Origin: Alloalcanivorax balearicus MACL04
GTDB taxonomy: Bacteria; Pseudomonadota; Gammaproteobacteria; Pseudomonadales; Alcanivoracaceae
NCBI RefSeq assembly: GCF_025532145.1
Contig: NZ_ARXS01000001.1
Location: 310,001 to 374,000 of the forward strand
Reading direction: 5' to 3'
Length of the DNA: 64,000 bases
A program made the translations under genes and the position numbers. This document shows positions 16,772-24,985 of this stretch, piece after piece; position 1 is the stretch's first letter, and each line of letters starts with the position of its first letter. A model generated the notes under the pieces. That model saw nothing but the letters and a program-made list of their open reading frames with translations, searched no databases and had not been told where the DNA came from.

Positions 16772-17977
16772 TCACACCCTCTCCAGATCAACCACCAGAT
16801 TGCTGGTCGGTGCCAACCCATCAATGAAATCCGCCCAGGCCTGCAGCATCTCTTTCCGCTGTTCCGCATACTCCGCCCGGTTGTAAACCCCGCGCACGCC
16901 GCCAATGGTGTGGTTGAGGGCTTTTTCCACTACGTCGGACGGCCAACCCTGTTCGTGCAGCAGGGTGGAGGCGGTGCGGCGCAGGTCGTGGATGGTGAAG
17001 GCGGGGATGTCCTGGTCCTGCAGGGAGACCTTGAGGGCGGAGTTCAAGGCGTTGTGGGCAAAGGGTTTGCTGAGGGTGCCGCGGCCGGGCATGACCCAGT
17101 CGCTGGTGCTGGCCAGGGTTTTGAGTTCGCGGAACAGCATGGCCGCCTGGGTGGACAGGTAGACGATGTGCGGTTTGCCGGTTTTGGAGTTTTCCACCGG
17201 GATGTGCCATTCATGCTGGTCCAGATGCACGTCTTTCCACTGGGCCTGTAGCAGTTCGGATTTGCGCACCAGGGTCATGAGGATCAGTTGCAGGGCGATC
17301 TTGAACTGGCGGCGGATGTTGGACTGTTGCATGGCGCGCAGGAAGCGGCGGATTTCGTCTTCGGTCAAGGCGCGTTCGCGGGCCTGGGCGCGGTAGACGT
17401 GGCGCATGGGCAGGGCCATGACGGGGTTGGCCTGGATCAGGCCGCAGGTGAGGGCGTAGTCCAGCATGCGTTTGAGCAGGCCGCGAATCTGGCCGGCGGC
17501 GGCGTCGAAGCCCTGATCCTTTTTGCGCCAGATAACGCTGCGCATGTCCTCGGCGGTGATGTCCTTGATCGGTTTGCTGCCGATGTGGGGGAGGATGTCC
17601 TTGTCCAGGTAGCGGCGGGGGATGGTGGTGTTCTTGCGGTCGCGCTGCTGGATGTCCCTGAAGAAGCGTTCGGCGAATTCGGCGACGGTGGTGTTCTCGC
17701 CGCCGGCGACTTTGGCCTGTTGTTTCTTTTTGGCTGGGGATTCACCCATGGCCACCAGTTGGGCGGCTTCGTCGCGTTTGAGGCGGGCGTTTTTGAGGGT
17801 GAGGTCCGGGTATTTGCCCAGGGTGAGCTTTTCCCGTTTGCCATTCAGCCGGTAGCGATAGCGCCAAACGATGCTGCCGGTGGTCAGCACCTCGACATAG
17901 AGCCCCCGGTCATCGGTGACGGTGTAGGGCGCTTCCTTGGGTTTGAGCGCCTTGAGTGCGGTGTCGGTCAGAGCCAT
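16772..17977 (-). CDS. P4-type tyrosine integrase of the island
   Basis: 401 aa from ATG 17975-17977, which has an AAGGTGG site; a GTG/ATG 7 codons upstream is less likely. The N-terminal arm-binding domain (DUF4102 type) is recognisable (ALTDTALKALKPKE, then DDRGLYVEV and KREKLTLGKYPDLTL). The catalytic residues are present: Arg in TLVRKSELL, HDLRRTAS, and LNHTIGGVRGVYNRAEY with the nucleophile Tyr. It sits 185 bp inside the right core repeat with its start facing mnmE, as for integrases that target the mnmE end. It should catalyse insertion and excision of the 15-kb island. Confidence 0.9.
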   Translation of the reverse strand: MALTDTALKALKPKEAPYTVTDDRGLYVEVLTTGSIVWRYRYRLNGKREKLTLGKYPDLTLKNARLKRDEAAQLVAMGESPAKKKQQAKVAGGENTTVAEFAERFFRDIQQRDRKNTTIPRRYLDKDILPHIGSKPIKDITAEDMRSVIWRKKDQGFDAAAGQIRGLLKRMLDYALTCGLIQANPVMALPMRHVYRAQARERALTEDEIRRFLRAMQQSNIRRQFKIALQLILMTLVRKSELLQAQWKDVHLDQHEWHIPVENSKTGKPHIVYLSTQAAMLFRELKTLASTSDWVMPGRGTLSKPFAHNALNSALKVSLQDQDIPAFTIHDLRRTASTLLHEQGWPSDVVEKALNHTIGGVRGVYNRAEYAEQRKEMLQAWADFIDGLAPTSNLVVDLERV

Positions 17978-18019
17978 GGTCCCACCTTTTGGGTCCATGA
18001 AAGCTCAACTGCCTTGCTT

Positions 18020-18053
18020 TTCGGGTTATTTGGACCCATTCATGGACCCGAAA
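18020..18053. repeat. Right copy of the arm-type repeat
   Basis: 27/34 identical to 3011-3044 and in the same orientation. It is embedded in further symmetry: CTTTTCGGGT at 18018-18027 is the complement of 18047-18056, and GGGTCCATGAA just upstream of the integrase start (17990-18000) mirrors TTCATGGACCC here. These overlap the integrase promoter region, so they may combine arm binding and autoregulation. Confidence 0.55.
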
Positions 18054-18161
18054 AGTGTTGGATCTGACTATAACACCAAATTGCTCAATAGAACAAAAAT
18101 GCTTTATTTGTAGGGTAAAATGGATTTTGGAAGACTTTGGTGGAACTCACTGGAACCCGAA

Positions 18162-18179
18162 TTACTTCCCGATGCAGAA
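18162..18179. repeat. attR-like 18-bp repeat at the mnmE stop codon
   Basis: TTACTTCCCGATGCAGAA; on the minus strand it codes the last residues FCIGK and TAA of mnmE. Partner of 2943-2960. Confidence 0.85.
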
Positions 18180-19538
18180 CGACGAGAAAATCCGCCCCAG
18201 AAGATCGTCGGCGGTAAAGACCCCGGTGATGTCTTCAAGGGCTTTCTGCGCGGAGCGCAGGTCCTCGGCAAGCAATTCGCCAGCAGCATGGTCGCCCAGC
18301 TGGCGCTGGCCTTTATCGAGCGCGGCCAGGGCCTGCTCCAGGGCGGTGATGTGGCGGCGGCGGGCGGAAAACGGGCTTTCGTCGGTACTCTGGTAACCGG
18401 CCACGGCTTTCAAGTGATCGCGCAGTGCGTCCAGCCCCTCTCCCGAGGTGGCGGAAATCACAAAGGTGTCCGGGTTGCCCGCCAGGGGGCCGGGCTCCAG
18501 CCCGCTGAGATCGGCCTTGTTGAGGACGATGGTGACCGGCAGTTCCAGATTTTCCAGTTGTTTCTGACTGTCTGGCAGCAGCAGGGCGGGCTCCTTCAGG
18601 GATTCGGTTCCGGTTTGCGAATCCACCACCACCAGCAGCCGGTCCGCCTTGCGCATCTCCTCGTACGCCCGGCGAATCCCCTCTTGCTCCACCCGGTCCG
18701 GACTTTCACGCAGCCCGGCGGTGTCGATCACATTCAACGGCAGGCCGTCGATCTGGATCGATTCACGCAGCACATCCCGGGTGGTGCCGGGCACTTCGGT
18801 AACGATGGCGGCATCGAAACCGGCCAGGCGGTTCATTAGGGAAGATTTGCCGGCATTGGGACGCCCGGCGATGACCAGGGTCAGCCCTTCACGGACCAGG
18901 CGCCCCTGGCGGGCGGTGGCGAGTACCCGGTTCACTTGCGCCAACAATGTCCGCAGGTCGGCGGCCACCCTCCCATCGGAGAGAAAGTCAATCTCCTCCT
19001 CGGGAAAATCGATGGCGGCTTCCACATAGATGCGCAGTTGAATCAACTGCTCCACCAACCGATTCACTTCCTCGGAGAACGCCCCTTGAAGGGAGCGCAG
19101 AGCGGCGCGAGCCGAAGCCTGGGTGCCGGCATCGACCAGATCGGCGATGGCTTCCGCCTGGGCCAGGTCCAGTTTGTCGTTCAAGAACGCCCGCTGTGAG
19201 AATTCACCGGGCCGGGCCTGACGGGCCCCATGGTAAAGGCAAGCACGTACCAGCATATCCAGCACTACCGGGCCGCCATGCCCCTGGAATTCCACCACGT
19301 CTTCTCCGGTGAAGGAGCCGGGGCCGGGGAACGATAACACCAGCCCCTCATCGATGACCTCTCCCCGTTCATCTCGAAAACGGCGGAAATGAGCCTGACG
19401 CGGCTGTAATGGCCGGTCGCCGACCACGCCAGCGGCGATTTCCAACGCGCGATCACCGGAAAGCCGCACCACACCAACACCGCCACGGCCAGGGGCAGTG
19501 GCGATGGCGACGATGGTATCGGAATCAGTGGCGGACAT
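18162..19538 (-). CDS. mnmE: tRNA uridine-5-carboxymethylaminomethyl modification GTPase MnmE
   Basis: 458 aa from ATG 19536-19538 ([20 protein letters not shown], the family start). Works with MnmG to modify U34 of tRNAs. Visible parts: N-terminal formyl-THF-binding-like domain, G domain with Walker [21 protein letters not shown] and NKAD, and the universal C-terminal FCIGK. The island entered at the stop codon and restored the reading frame. In many gammaproteobacteria mnmG, rsmG and parAB follow mnmE; here the island and then DUF2254 follow. Confidence 0.95.
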   Translation of the reverse strand: MSATDSDTIVAIATAPGRGGVGVVRLSGDRALEIAAGVVGDRPLQPRQAHFRRFRDERGEVIDEGLVLSFPGPGSFTGEDVVEFQGHGGPVVLDMLVRACLYHGARQARPGEFSQRAFLNDKLDLAQAEAIADLVDAGTQASARAALRSLQGAFSEEVNRLVEQLIQLRIYVEAAIDFPEEEIDFLSDGRVAADLRTLLAQVNRVLATARQGRLVREGLTLVIAGRPNAGKSSLMNRLAGFDAAIVTEVPGTTRDVLRESIQIDGLPLNVIDTAGLRESPDRVEQEGIRRAYEEMRKADRLLVVVDSQTGTESLKEPALLLPDSQKQLENLELPVTIVLNKADLSGLEPGPLAGNPDTFVISATSGEGLDALRDHLKAVAGYQSTDESPFSARRRHITALEQALAALDKGQRQLGDHAAGELLAEDLRSAQKALEDITGVFTADDLLGRIFSSFCIGK

Positions 19539-19563
19539 GGCGTACTTACCCGGAACCGGAATC

Positions 19564-19590
19564 ACAAAGGGGGCCAACGGCCCCCTTTGT
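19564..19590 (-). terminator. Strong hairpin between yidC and mnmE
   Basis: 12-bp perfect stem ACAAAGGGGGCC / GGCCCCCTTTGT with a 3-nt loop, 2 bp after the yidC stop. On the minus strand it ends in TTTGT, a short T-stretch, so it may be a partial terminator or RNA-stability element that lowers mnmE expression relative to yidC. Confidence 0.65.
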
Positions 19591-19592
19591 CA

Positions 19593-21332
19593 TCACTCCC
19601 GCTCGATTCGGCGGGTAATGATGTATTGCTGGCCGATGGACAACAGGTTGTTGGTCAGCCAGTAGAGTACCAGACCCGCCGGGAACCACAGCATGAAGAC
19701 CGAGAAGATCACCGGCATCCATTTCATTACCTGGGCCTGGGTGGGGTCCGCCGGCGTCGGATTCAGACGGGTCTGCAGGAACATGGACGCGCCCATCAGA
19801 ATCGGCAAGACGAAGTACGGGTCCATGACCGACAAATCCTGGATCCACAGGAAGAACGGCGCCTGACGCAACTCCACGGATTCCAGCAGCACATAGTACA
19901 GGGCGATGAACACCGGCATCTGCACCAGAATCGGCAAGCAACCGCCGAGCGGGTTGATCTTTTCCCGCTGGAACAGCTTCATGGTCTCCATTTGCTGTTT
20001 CTGCTTGTCGCTCTTGTGCTCTTCACGGATGCGCTGCATCTCCGGGGCCACCTTCCGCATCTTGGCCATGGAGCGGTAGCTGGTGGCACTGAGCTTGAAG
20101 AACAGCGCCTTGATGACGAAGGTCAGCAGGATAATCGCCACACCCCAGTTGCCCACACCGGCGCCAATATCCATATTCAGACCGAAGATGGAGAGCTTGC
20201 CGCTTTGCAGGAACACCAGCAGAGCAAAGATTGGCTGGGACAGGAACCACAACCAGCCGTAGTCCACGGTCATGTTCAACCCGGGGCTGATGGCTTCCAG
20301 GTGATCCTGGATTTTCGGGCCGGCATAGAACTCGGCGTACATTTGTCCGGTTTCGCCAGGCGCCACTTTCTGGCCCTGGGACACGAAACGCAGCAGGTAC
20401 TGATCCCGGTTCTTCTGGTACACCGTGGAATAGCTCTGCTGCAGTTGCGGATCAGGAATCCAGGCGGACAGGAAGTAGTGCTGAACCATGGCGATCCAGC
20501 CGCCTTCCTGCGTGGTGCTCAGGGCGGATTCTTCCATATCGCCGAATTTCAGCTTGTTGTACGGCTTTTCGCTGGACCAGTAGGCGGCGCCCAGATAGGT
20601 GGGCATGGGCGCGAACCCCTGCTTGGACAAGCCCGGATCGTCACCACCATCCCGTTTGATTTGGCCGTAGAGCTGGCCGCTCCAGGTTTCTCCGCTGTTG
20701 TTCTCGACAATGTGGGTTACCCGTACCAGGTAACTGCCACGCTCGAATGTGTAGCGCTTGGTGATCTTGGCGCCATTGTCCTGGGTCAGCGTCAGATCCA
20801 CGTTCAGTTCATGAGCGTCGCCCATCTGGTAGCTCTGCTCGGCACTGCTCCACACCGGACGGCCGGAAGCGGAATCGGTGCCATTGGCGCCGATCAGACC
20901 TGTCTGAGCCACGTAGGTGCGTGAGGAGGTGTTCTCCAGCAGCACAAACGGCTGATCCGGCGTGTCGGCGTGGCGAGGATAAGCCGGCAGGCTCAAGCGT
21001 ACGATGTCGCCGCCACGGGGATCGATTTCCAGGTTCAGCACATCGGTGGCGACATGAATGGCACCGCCACTTTGCGCTTTGTTGTCCGGAATGCTGTCGC
21101 TCACTTCTCCGCCGGGAATGGAGGATGCCGTCGGGTCGGTATGCTCCTGCGGATCGGGCACCAGGTCGTTACCCGTGGTATTGGCGTTGGCATCGGTGTT
21201 ATTGCCCGCCACTTGCTCGCTGATTTGCGGCTCGACGGTGTCCGGGGCGGCGTAGTCTCGCTGCCAGGCCTGAATCATCAGGTAGGAGACAACGGCAATG
21301 CCCGTAATGACAAGGGCTCGGGGGATATCCAT
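19593..21332 (-). CDS. yidC: Membrane protein insertase YidC
   Basis: 579 aa from the internal ATG (MDIPRALVITGIAVVSYLMI). Inserts and folds inner-membrane proteins alone or with SecYEG. An N-terminal signal-anchor segment, a large periplasmic domain (about residues 60-340) and the five-helix core (FGLNMDIG region, QMPVFIALYYVLLESVELR, then paired C-terminal helices) are all visible. The upstream extension in the same frame overlaps the space after rnpA and lacks conservation, so it was trimmed. Follows rnpA with a 40-bp gap. Confidence 0.95.
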   Translation of the reverse strand: MDIPRALVITGIAVVSYLMIQAWQRDYAAPDTVEPQISEQVAGNNTDANANTTGNDLVPDPQEHTDPTASSIPGGEVSDSIPDNKAQSGGAIHVATDVLNLEIDPRGGDIVRLSLPAYPRHADTPDQPFVLLENTSSRTYVAQTGLIGANGTDSASGRPVWSSAEQSYQMGDAHELNVDLTLTQDNGAKITKRYTFERGSYLVRVTHIVENNSGETWSGQLYGQIKRDGGDDPGLSKQGFAPMPTYLGAAYWSSEKPYNKLKFGDMEESALSTTQEGGWIAMVQHYFLSAWIPDPQLQQSYSTVYQKNRDQYLLRFVSQGQKVAPGETGQMYAEFYAGPKIQDHLEAISPGLNMTVDYGWLWFLSQPIFALLVFLQSGKLSIFGLNMDIGAGVGNWGVAIILLTFVIKALFFKLSATSYRSMAKMRKVAPEMQRIREEHKSDKQKQQMETMKLFQREKINPLGGCLPILVQMPVFIALYYVLLESVELRQAPFFLWIQDLSVMDPYFVLPILMGASMFLQTRLNPTPADPTQAQVMKWMPVIFSVFMLWFPAGLVLYWLTNNLLSIGQQYIITRRIERE

Positions 21333-21372
21333 AGCTTTGTATTCGGCTGGCGGAAAAGCGGGGGGCAGTTTC

Positions 21373-21765
21373 TCAGTCTTGCCTACGCTTGGCAAGCAGC
21401 TTGTCGAACAGCCGCGCCAACTGAGGGGTCCAGTTTTCCTTTCCGGCTGGCAGGGGCCCTCGCATCAATACCACGATATCGAGGCCGCTCAATTCGTGCT
21501 GGCGCAGACGAAATTGTTCCCGGATCCGGCGTTTCACGGCACCCCGGTCCACAGCGCGGCGAATGCGACGTTTCGCGATCACCAGACCCAGACGTGGAAA
21601 AGGTTGGTCGGTTTCCCGAGCCAACAACAGAAAACATTGCTGACCAGTGCGCCAGTCGGCTTGATCGAACACGGCCTGAAAGGCCTTGCCGTCAAGCAGC
21701 CGAAGATCACGGGAGAACCCGAATCGGGGAGAGGTATTGCTGGAGAGAGGTACTGATGGGCTCAC
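21373..21765 (-). CDS. rnpA: Ribonuclease P protein component
   Basis: 130 aa with a GTG start at 21763-21765. Protein subunit of RNase P for tRNA 5' processing. The RNR-like core is clear (FSRDLRLLDGKAFQAVFD, then RLGLVIAKRRIRRAVDRG and AVKRRIREQFR). Lies 46 bp after rpmH on the same strand. The initiation region is weak in Shine-Dalgarno complementarity, consistent with coupling to rpmH. No yidD-like frame lies between rnpA and yidC. Confidence 0.93.
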   Translation of the reverse strand: MSPSVPLSSNTSPRFGFSRDLRLLDGKAFQAVFDQADWRTGQQCFLLLARETDQPFPRLGLVIAKRRIRRAVDRGAVKRRIREQFRLRQHELSGLDIVVLMRGPLPAGKENWTPQLARLFDKLLAKRRQD

Positions 21766-21811
21766 CGTGTCTGATACCCCGGTGATGCCACCAGAAGAAA
21801 CAGCGATTGGC

Positions 21812-21946
21812 TTATACAGCCAACCGCTTACGACCTTTGGCGCGACGAGCCGCCAGTATCTTACGTCCGTTTTTGGTAGCCATGCGAGCGCGGAAGCCGT
21901 GGTTACGTTTACGCTTCAGATTGCTCGGCTGGAATGTGCGTTTCAT
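21812..21946 (-). CDS. rpmH: Ribosomal protein bL34
   Basis: 44 aa, too short for most ORF calling: [20 protein letters not shown] then [20 protein letters not shown] and RLAV, an essentially canonical L34 rich in Lys/Arg. First gene of the rpmH-rnpA-yidC-mnmE transcript, divergent from dnaA across the origin. Confidence 0.97.
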   Translation of the reverse strand: MKRTFQPSNLKRKRNHGFRARMATKNGRKILAARRAKGRKRLAV

Positions 21947-21984
21947 GGCGGCATCCCCGCTGTGGAAGTCTTAAGAGGGCGCGG

Positions 21985-22013
21985 ATGTTAGCTCTGGCTC
22001 GTCTTCCTGTCAA
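21985..22013 (-). promoter_or_regulatory. Consensus sigma-70 promoter of rpmH
   Basis: On the minus strand: -35 TTGACA (22008-22013), a 17-bp spacer, -10 TAACAT (21985-21990). The start of rpmH is 39 bp from the -10 hexamer. Confidence 0.8.
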
Positions 22014-22398
22014 GCGCTTTGCTGGGTGGGCGGGTTTGCCTATCAATATCTTTAAATATTTATTTTCTTATTTAGTGATAGTAGTTCTTATAGGCAAAGC
22101 CAATTCTGGGGATAAGCTAGAAAAGTATAAGTAGATCAGTGTGTTGCGGTGTGAGTAACCGACGTATAACTGTGTGTAACTCCTGGTGACTAAGCTGGGA
22201 CAAGCTGTCCGGAATTGTGGGAGAAATGGGTTCAACCGGTTATCCCCATACTTATACGTGCCCTTGCCAACAGGCTTTCGGACGTAGTTATCCACAGCGG
22301 AAGACGGGAAAAAAAAGACCGGCTGTGCTGTGGATAGTTACACGCTCAGAGGTATAGAATGGCCCGTTCAAATTCACGGTTTCTGGCAAGGCGGGGAT
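22014..22398. other. Chromosomal replication origin oriC region
   Basis: Non-coding rpmH-dnaA interval. It has an AT-rich unwinding stretch at about 22040-22100 and DnaA-box-like 9-mers: TGGGGATAA at 22107-22115 (complement TTATCCCCA), TTATCCCCA at 22240-22248, TTATCCACA (perfect consensus) at 22288-22296, and CTATCCACA on the minus strand at 22329-22337. An A8 run lies at about 22309-22316. The dnaA promoter must also be here; no clear consensus pair was found. Confidence 0.85.
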
Positions 22399-23793
22399 GT
22401 GTCCAAAACGCTTTGGAATCGCTGTTTGACGCGACTTGAGGACGAGTTGCCGTCACAGCAGTTCAATATGTGGATTCGCCCTTTGCAGGTGTCGGTGTCC
22501 GCCGATGGCGCGGAGATGACGCTGTTCGCGCCTAATCGTTTCGTGGTGGATTGGGTGCGCGACAAGTATATGGAGCGTATCGGCGAGGTCATGGGGGAGA
22601 TGGAACAAGGCCCCTTGCCCCAGTTGCGTCTGGAGGTTGGCAGTTCCCGGGTGACTGAGATTATCCCCAAACGCCAGGCGCCAGAGCCTCGCCCCGCGGC
22701 AGTTCAAACGACGGAAACGCGTCCGCCACCGCCAGCTCCTCCCTCTGAGGTGGGGTTGGCGGCCAAGCACCGCAGTAACCTCAATACCGGCTTCACTTTC
22801 CCGACCTTCGTTGAGGGTAAGTCCAATCGCATGGCCTGTGCCGCTGCCCAGCAGGTGGCGGAGAACCCGGCCAGCCATGGCTATAACCCTTTGCTGCTCT
22901 ACGGTGGTGTGGGGCTGGGCAAGACGCACTTGATGCATGCGGTGGGAAACGAGTTGTTGCGGCGTAATCCCAATGCCAAGGTGGTTTATCTGCATTCCGA
23001 GCGCTTTGTTGCGGATATGATTTCCGCGTTACGGAACAAGACCATCAACGAATTCAAACGGTTCTACCGATCCGTGGATGCGCTCCTGATAGATGATATT
23101 CAGTTTTTTGCTGGAAAGGAGCAGTCCCAGGAAGAATTCTTCCATACCTTCAACGCTCTGTTGGAGAATGGGCAGCAGATCATCCTGACTTGCGATAAAT
23201 TTCCCAAGGAGGTGGATGGTCTGGAAGAGCGCCTCAAGAGCCGGTTCGGCTGGGGATTATCACAGCCCCTGGAGCCGCCGGAGCTGGAAACCCGGGTGGC
23301 GATCTTGAAGAAGAAGGCGGAAGAAGCCCGCATTGAGTTACCTAACGACGCGGCCTTCTTTATCGCCCAGCGTATTCGTTCCAATGTGCGGGAACTGGAA
23401 GGGGCCCTGCGCCGGGTTATTGCCCATGTGCGGTTTACCGGGGCGCAGATTGATATCGGTTTGATCAAGGAAGCCTTGAAGGATCTGATTGCGCTGCAGG
23501 CGCGGCAGATCAGTATCGATAACATTCAGCGCACCGTGGCGGAGTATTACAAGATCAAGATTCCGGATCTGCACTCGCCACGCCGCACCCGCTCGGTGGC
23601 GCGGCCAAGGCAGGTCGCCATGGCGTTGTCGAAGGAATTGACCAGCCACAGTTTGCCGGAGATTGGCGCCAGTTTTGGCGGGCGTGATCACACCACGGTG
23701 TTGCATGCTTGTCGAAAAGTGAATGAACTTCGGGAAACCAGCCCCGAAATTGAGGAAGATTACCAAAATTTGCTGAGAACTCTCACGTCTTGA
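22399..23793 (+). CDS. dnaA: Chromosomal replication initiator DnaA
   Basis: 464 aa from GTG 22399 ([22 protein letters not shown]), matching the family N-terminus; the frame is open 23 codons further upstream into oriC but that part is not conserved. Domain I about 1-85, a proline-rich linker, AAA+ with Walker [10 protein letters not shown] and Walker [10 protein letters not shown], and domain IV with [15 protein letters not shown] for DnaA-box binding. Begins the dnaA-dnaN-recF-gyrB cluster. Confidence 0.97.
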   Translation: MSKTLWNRCLTRLEDELPSQQFNMWIRPLQVSVSADGAEMTLFAPNRFVVDWVRDKYMERIGEVMGEMEQGPLPQLRLEVGSSRVTEIIPKRQAPEPRPAAVQTTETRPPPPAPPSEVGLAAKHRSNLNTGFTFPTFVEGKSNRMACAAAQQVAENPASHGYNPLLLYGGVGLGKTHLMHAVGNELLRRNPNAKVVYLHSERFVADMISALRNKTINEFKRFYRSVDALLIDDIQFFAGKEQSQEEFFHTFNALLENGQQIILTCDKFPKEVDGLEERLKSRFGWGLSQPLEPPELETRVAILKKKAEEARIELPNDAAFFIAQRIRSNVRELEGALRRVIAHVRFTGAQIDIGLIKEALKDLIALQARQISIDNIQRTVAEYYKIKIPDLHSPRRTRSVARPRQVAMALSKELTSHSLPEIGASFGGRDHTTVLHACRKVNELRETSPEIEEDYQNLLRTLTS

Positions 23794-23831
23794 CGGCGCT
23801 GGGGTCGGCTCATCGATGACGGGAAAGGGAC

Positions 23832-24932
23832 ATGAAATTTTCGATCAACCGTGAACAGGTGCTTAAGCCGCTGCAGCAGGTAGCGGCGGTAGTTGAGAAG
23901 CGGCAGACGCTGCCCGTACTCTCCAATGTGCTGGTGGAAGTCAGCGATGGCTGGCTGGCACTGACGGGCACCGACCTGGAATTGGAGCTGGTGGCTCGCC
24001 TGCCGCTGGAGGGGGAAAACCAGAGCGGCGAGACTACTGTCCCTGCTCGTAAGTTGGTTGATATTGTCAAGAGTTTACCAGCGGAAGCCGAGATCCGTTT
24101 TGAGGTGGATGGCGAGCGAATGCTGGTGAAATCCGGCCGTAGCCGATTTTCTCTGTCTACTTTGCCGGCATCGGAGTTTCCCAGCCAGGAAGAGGACAAG
24201 GCCGCGTCTGGATTTGACATCGCGCCGGGTGTTTTGCGCGGCTTAATCGATCGCACTGCCTTTTCCATGGCGCAGCAGGATGTGCGTTATTACCTGAACG
24301 GTATGTTGTTCGAGCTGCGCACCGGAGCATTACGCGCGGTGGCCACCGACGGCCACCGTCTGGCTTTGTGCGATGCGGAGCTGGAAGGCCCGGATCAGGA
24401 AGCCTCAGTGATTCTTCCGCGTAAAGGGGTTATGGAGTTGTCTCGTATTCTGGCGGACGCTGGTGAGATGGTGCGTCTGACCCTGGGCCGCAATCATGTT
24501 CGCATCGTCGCTGGGGCGATCACCTTCACGTCCAAACTGGTGGATGGTAAGTTCCCTGAATACGAGCGGGTCATTCCGAAAGATGGGCATCGCCGGATTC
24601 TTGCGGATCGCGAGACTCTGCGGCAGGCCTTGGCCCGTGTGGCGATTCTCTCCAATGAAAAATACCGGGGGGTTCGGGTGCAGTTGTCCGAGGGTAGCTT
24701 GAGAGTGGTGGCAAACAACCCCGAGCAAGAAGAAGCTGAAGAGGAGGTGTCCGTTGACTTCAATGGCTCTCCATTGGAGATTGGCTTCAATGTCAGCTAT
24801 CTGTTGGATGTGTTGACCACACTGAACGGCCCTCAGGCGGATCTGGAGTTGGGAGACAGTAATAGCAGTGCTCTGATTACCGACCCAGAAGATAAAGCGG
24901 CGGTGTACGTCGTCATGCCAATGCGCCTCTGA
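23832..24932 (+). CDS. dnaN: DNA polymerase III beta sliding clamp
   Basis: 366 aa, the usual length. Starts MKFSINREQVLKPLQQVAAV with a strong GGAAAGGGAC site, and ends VVMPMRL, the conserved clamp C-terminus that forms the partner-binding pocket. Three repeated clamp folds are expected. 38 bp after dnaA. Confidence 0.97.
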   Translation: MKFSINREQVLKPLQQVAAVVEKRQTLPVLSNVLVEVSDGWLALTGTDLELELVARLPLEGENQSGETTVPARKLVDIVKSLPAEAEIRFEVDGERMLVKSGRSRFSLSTLPASEFPSQEEDKAASGFDIAPGVLRGLIDRTAFSMAQQDVRYYLNGMLFELRTGALRAVATDGHRLALCDAELEGPDQEASVILPRKGVMELSRILADAGEMVRLTLGRNHVRIVAGAITFTSKLVDGKFPEYERVIPKDGHRRILADRETLRQALARVAILSNEKYRGVRVQLSEGSLRVVANNPEQEEAEEEVSVDFNGSPLEIGFNVSYLLDVLTTLNGPQADLELGDSNSSALITDPEDKAAVYVVMPMRL

Positions 24933-24943
24933 CGCCGGCGCGT

Positions 24944-24965
24944 GGGCCTCGAACACTCGAGGCCC
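24944..24965 (+). terminator. Hairpin between dnaN and recF
   Basis: Stem GGGCCTCGA / TCGAGGCCC with loop ACAC, then TTGCTT and a long pyrimidine stretch. It could reduce transcription into recF, which has no visible Shine-Dalgarno site before its ATG at 24986. Confidence 0.6.
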
Positions 24966-24985
24966 TTGCTTCCCCCTCCCTCCTT

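Larger units (their letters stand above)
2943..18179. mobile_element. Genomic island integrated in the 3' end of mnmE
   Basis: About 15.2 kb bounded by near-identical 18-bp repeats: TTATTTCCCGATACAGAA at 2943-2960 and TTACTTCCCGATGCAGAA at 18162-18179 (16/18). The right copy is the last 18 bases of mnmE, coding FCIGK-stop on the minus strand. A P4-type integrase gene lies directly inside the right end. Contents: a broken STY4528-type replication gene, a second tyrosine recombinase, a RelE-UvrD fusion, an NDT-like protein, a type III-like R-M pair and a Fic protein. No conjugation genes are visible, so if mobile it would need help or transduction. SGI1-family islands use the same end of this gene (recalled from the literature). 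Ends are inferred from the repeats. Confidence 0.85.

Noticed and set aside
2943-18179. Island integrated at a tRNA gene
   Set aside because: No tRNA gene is visible at either end; the repeats match the mnmE 3' end.
19587-20924. 445-aa plus-strand open frame opposite yidC
   Set aside because: Antisense of yidC, no recognisable motif.
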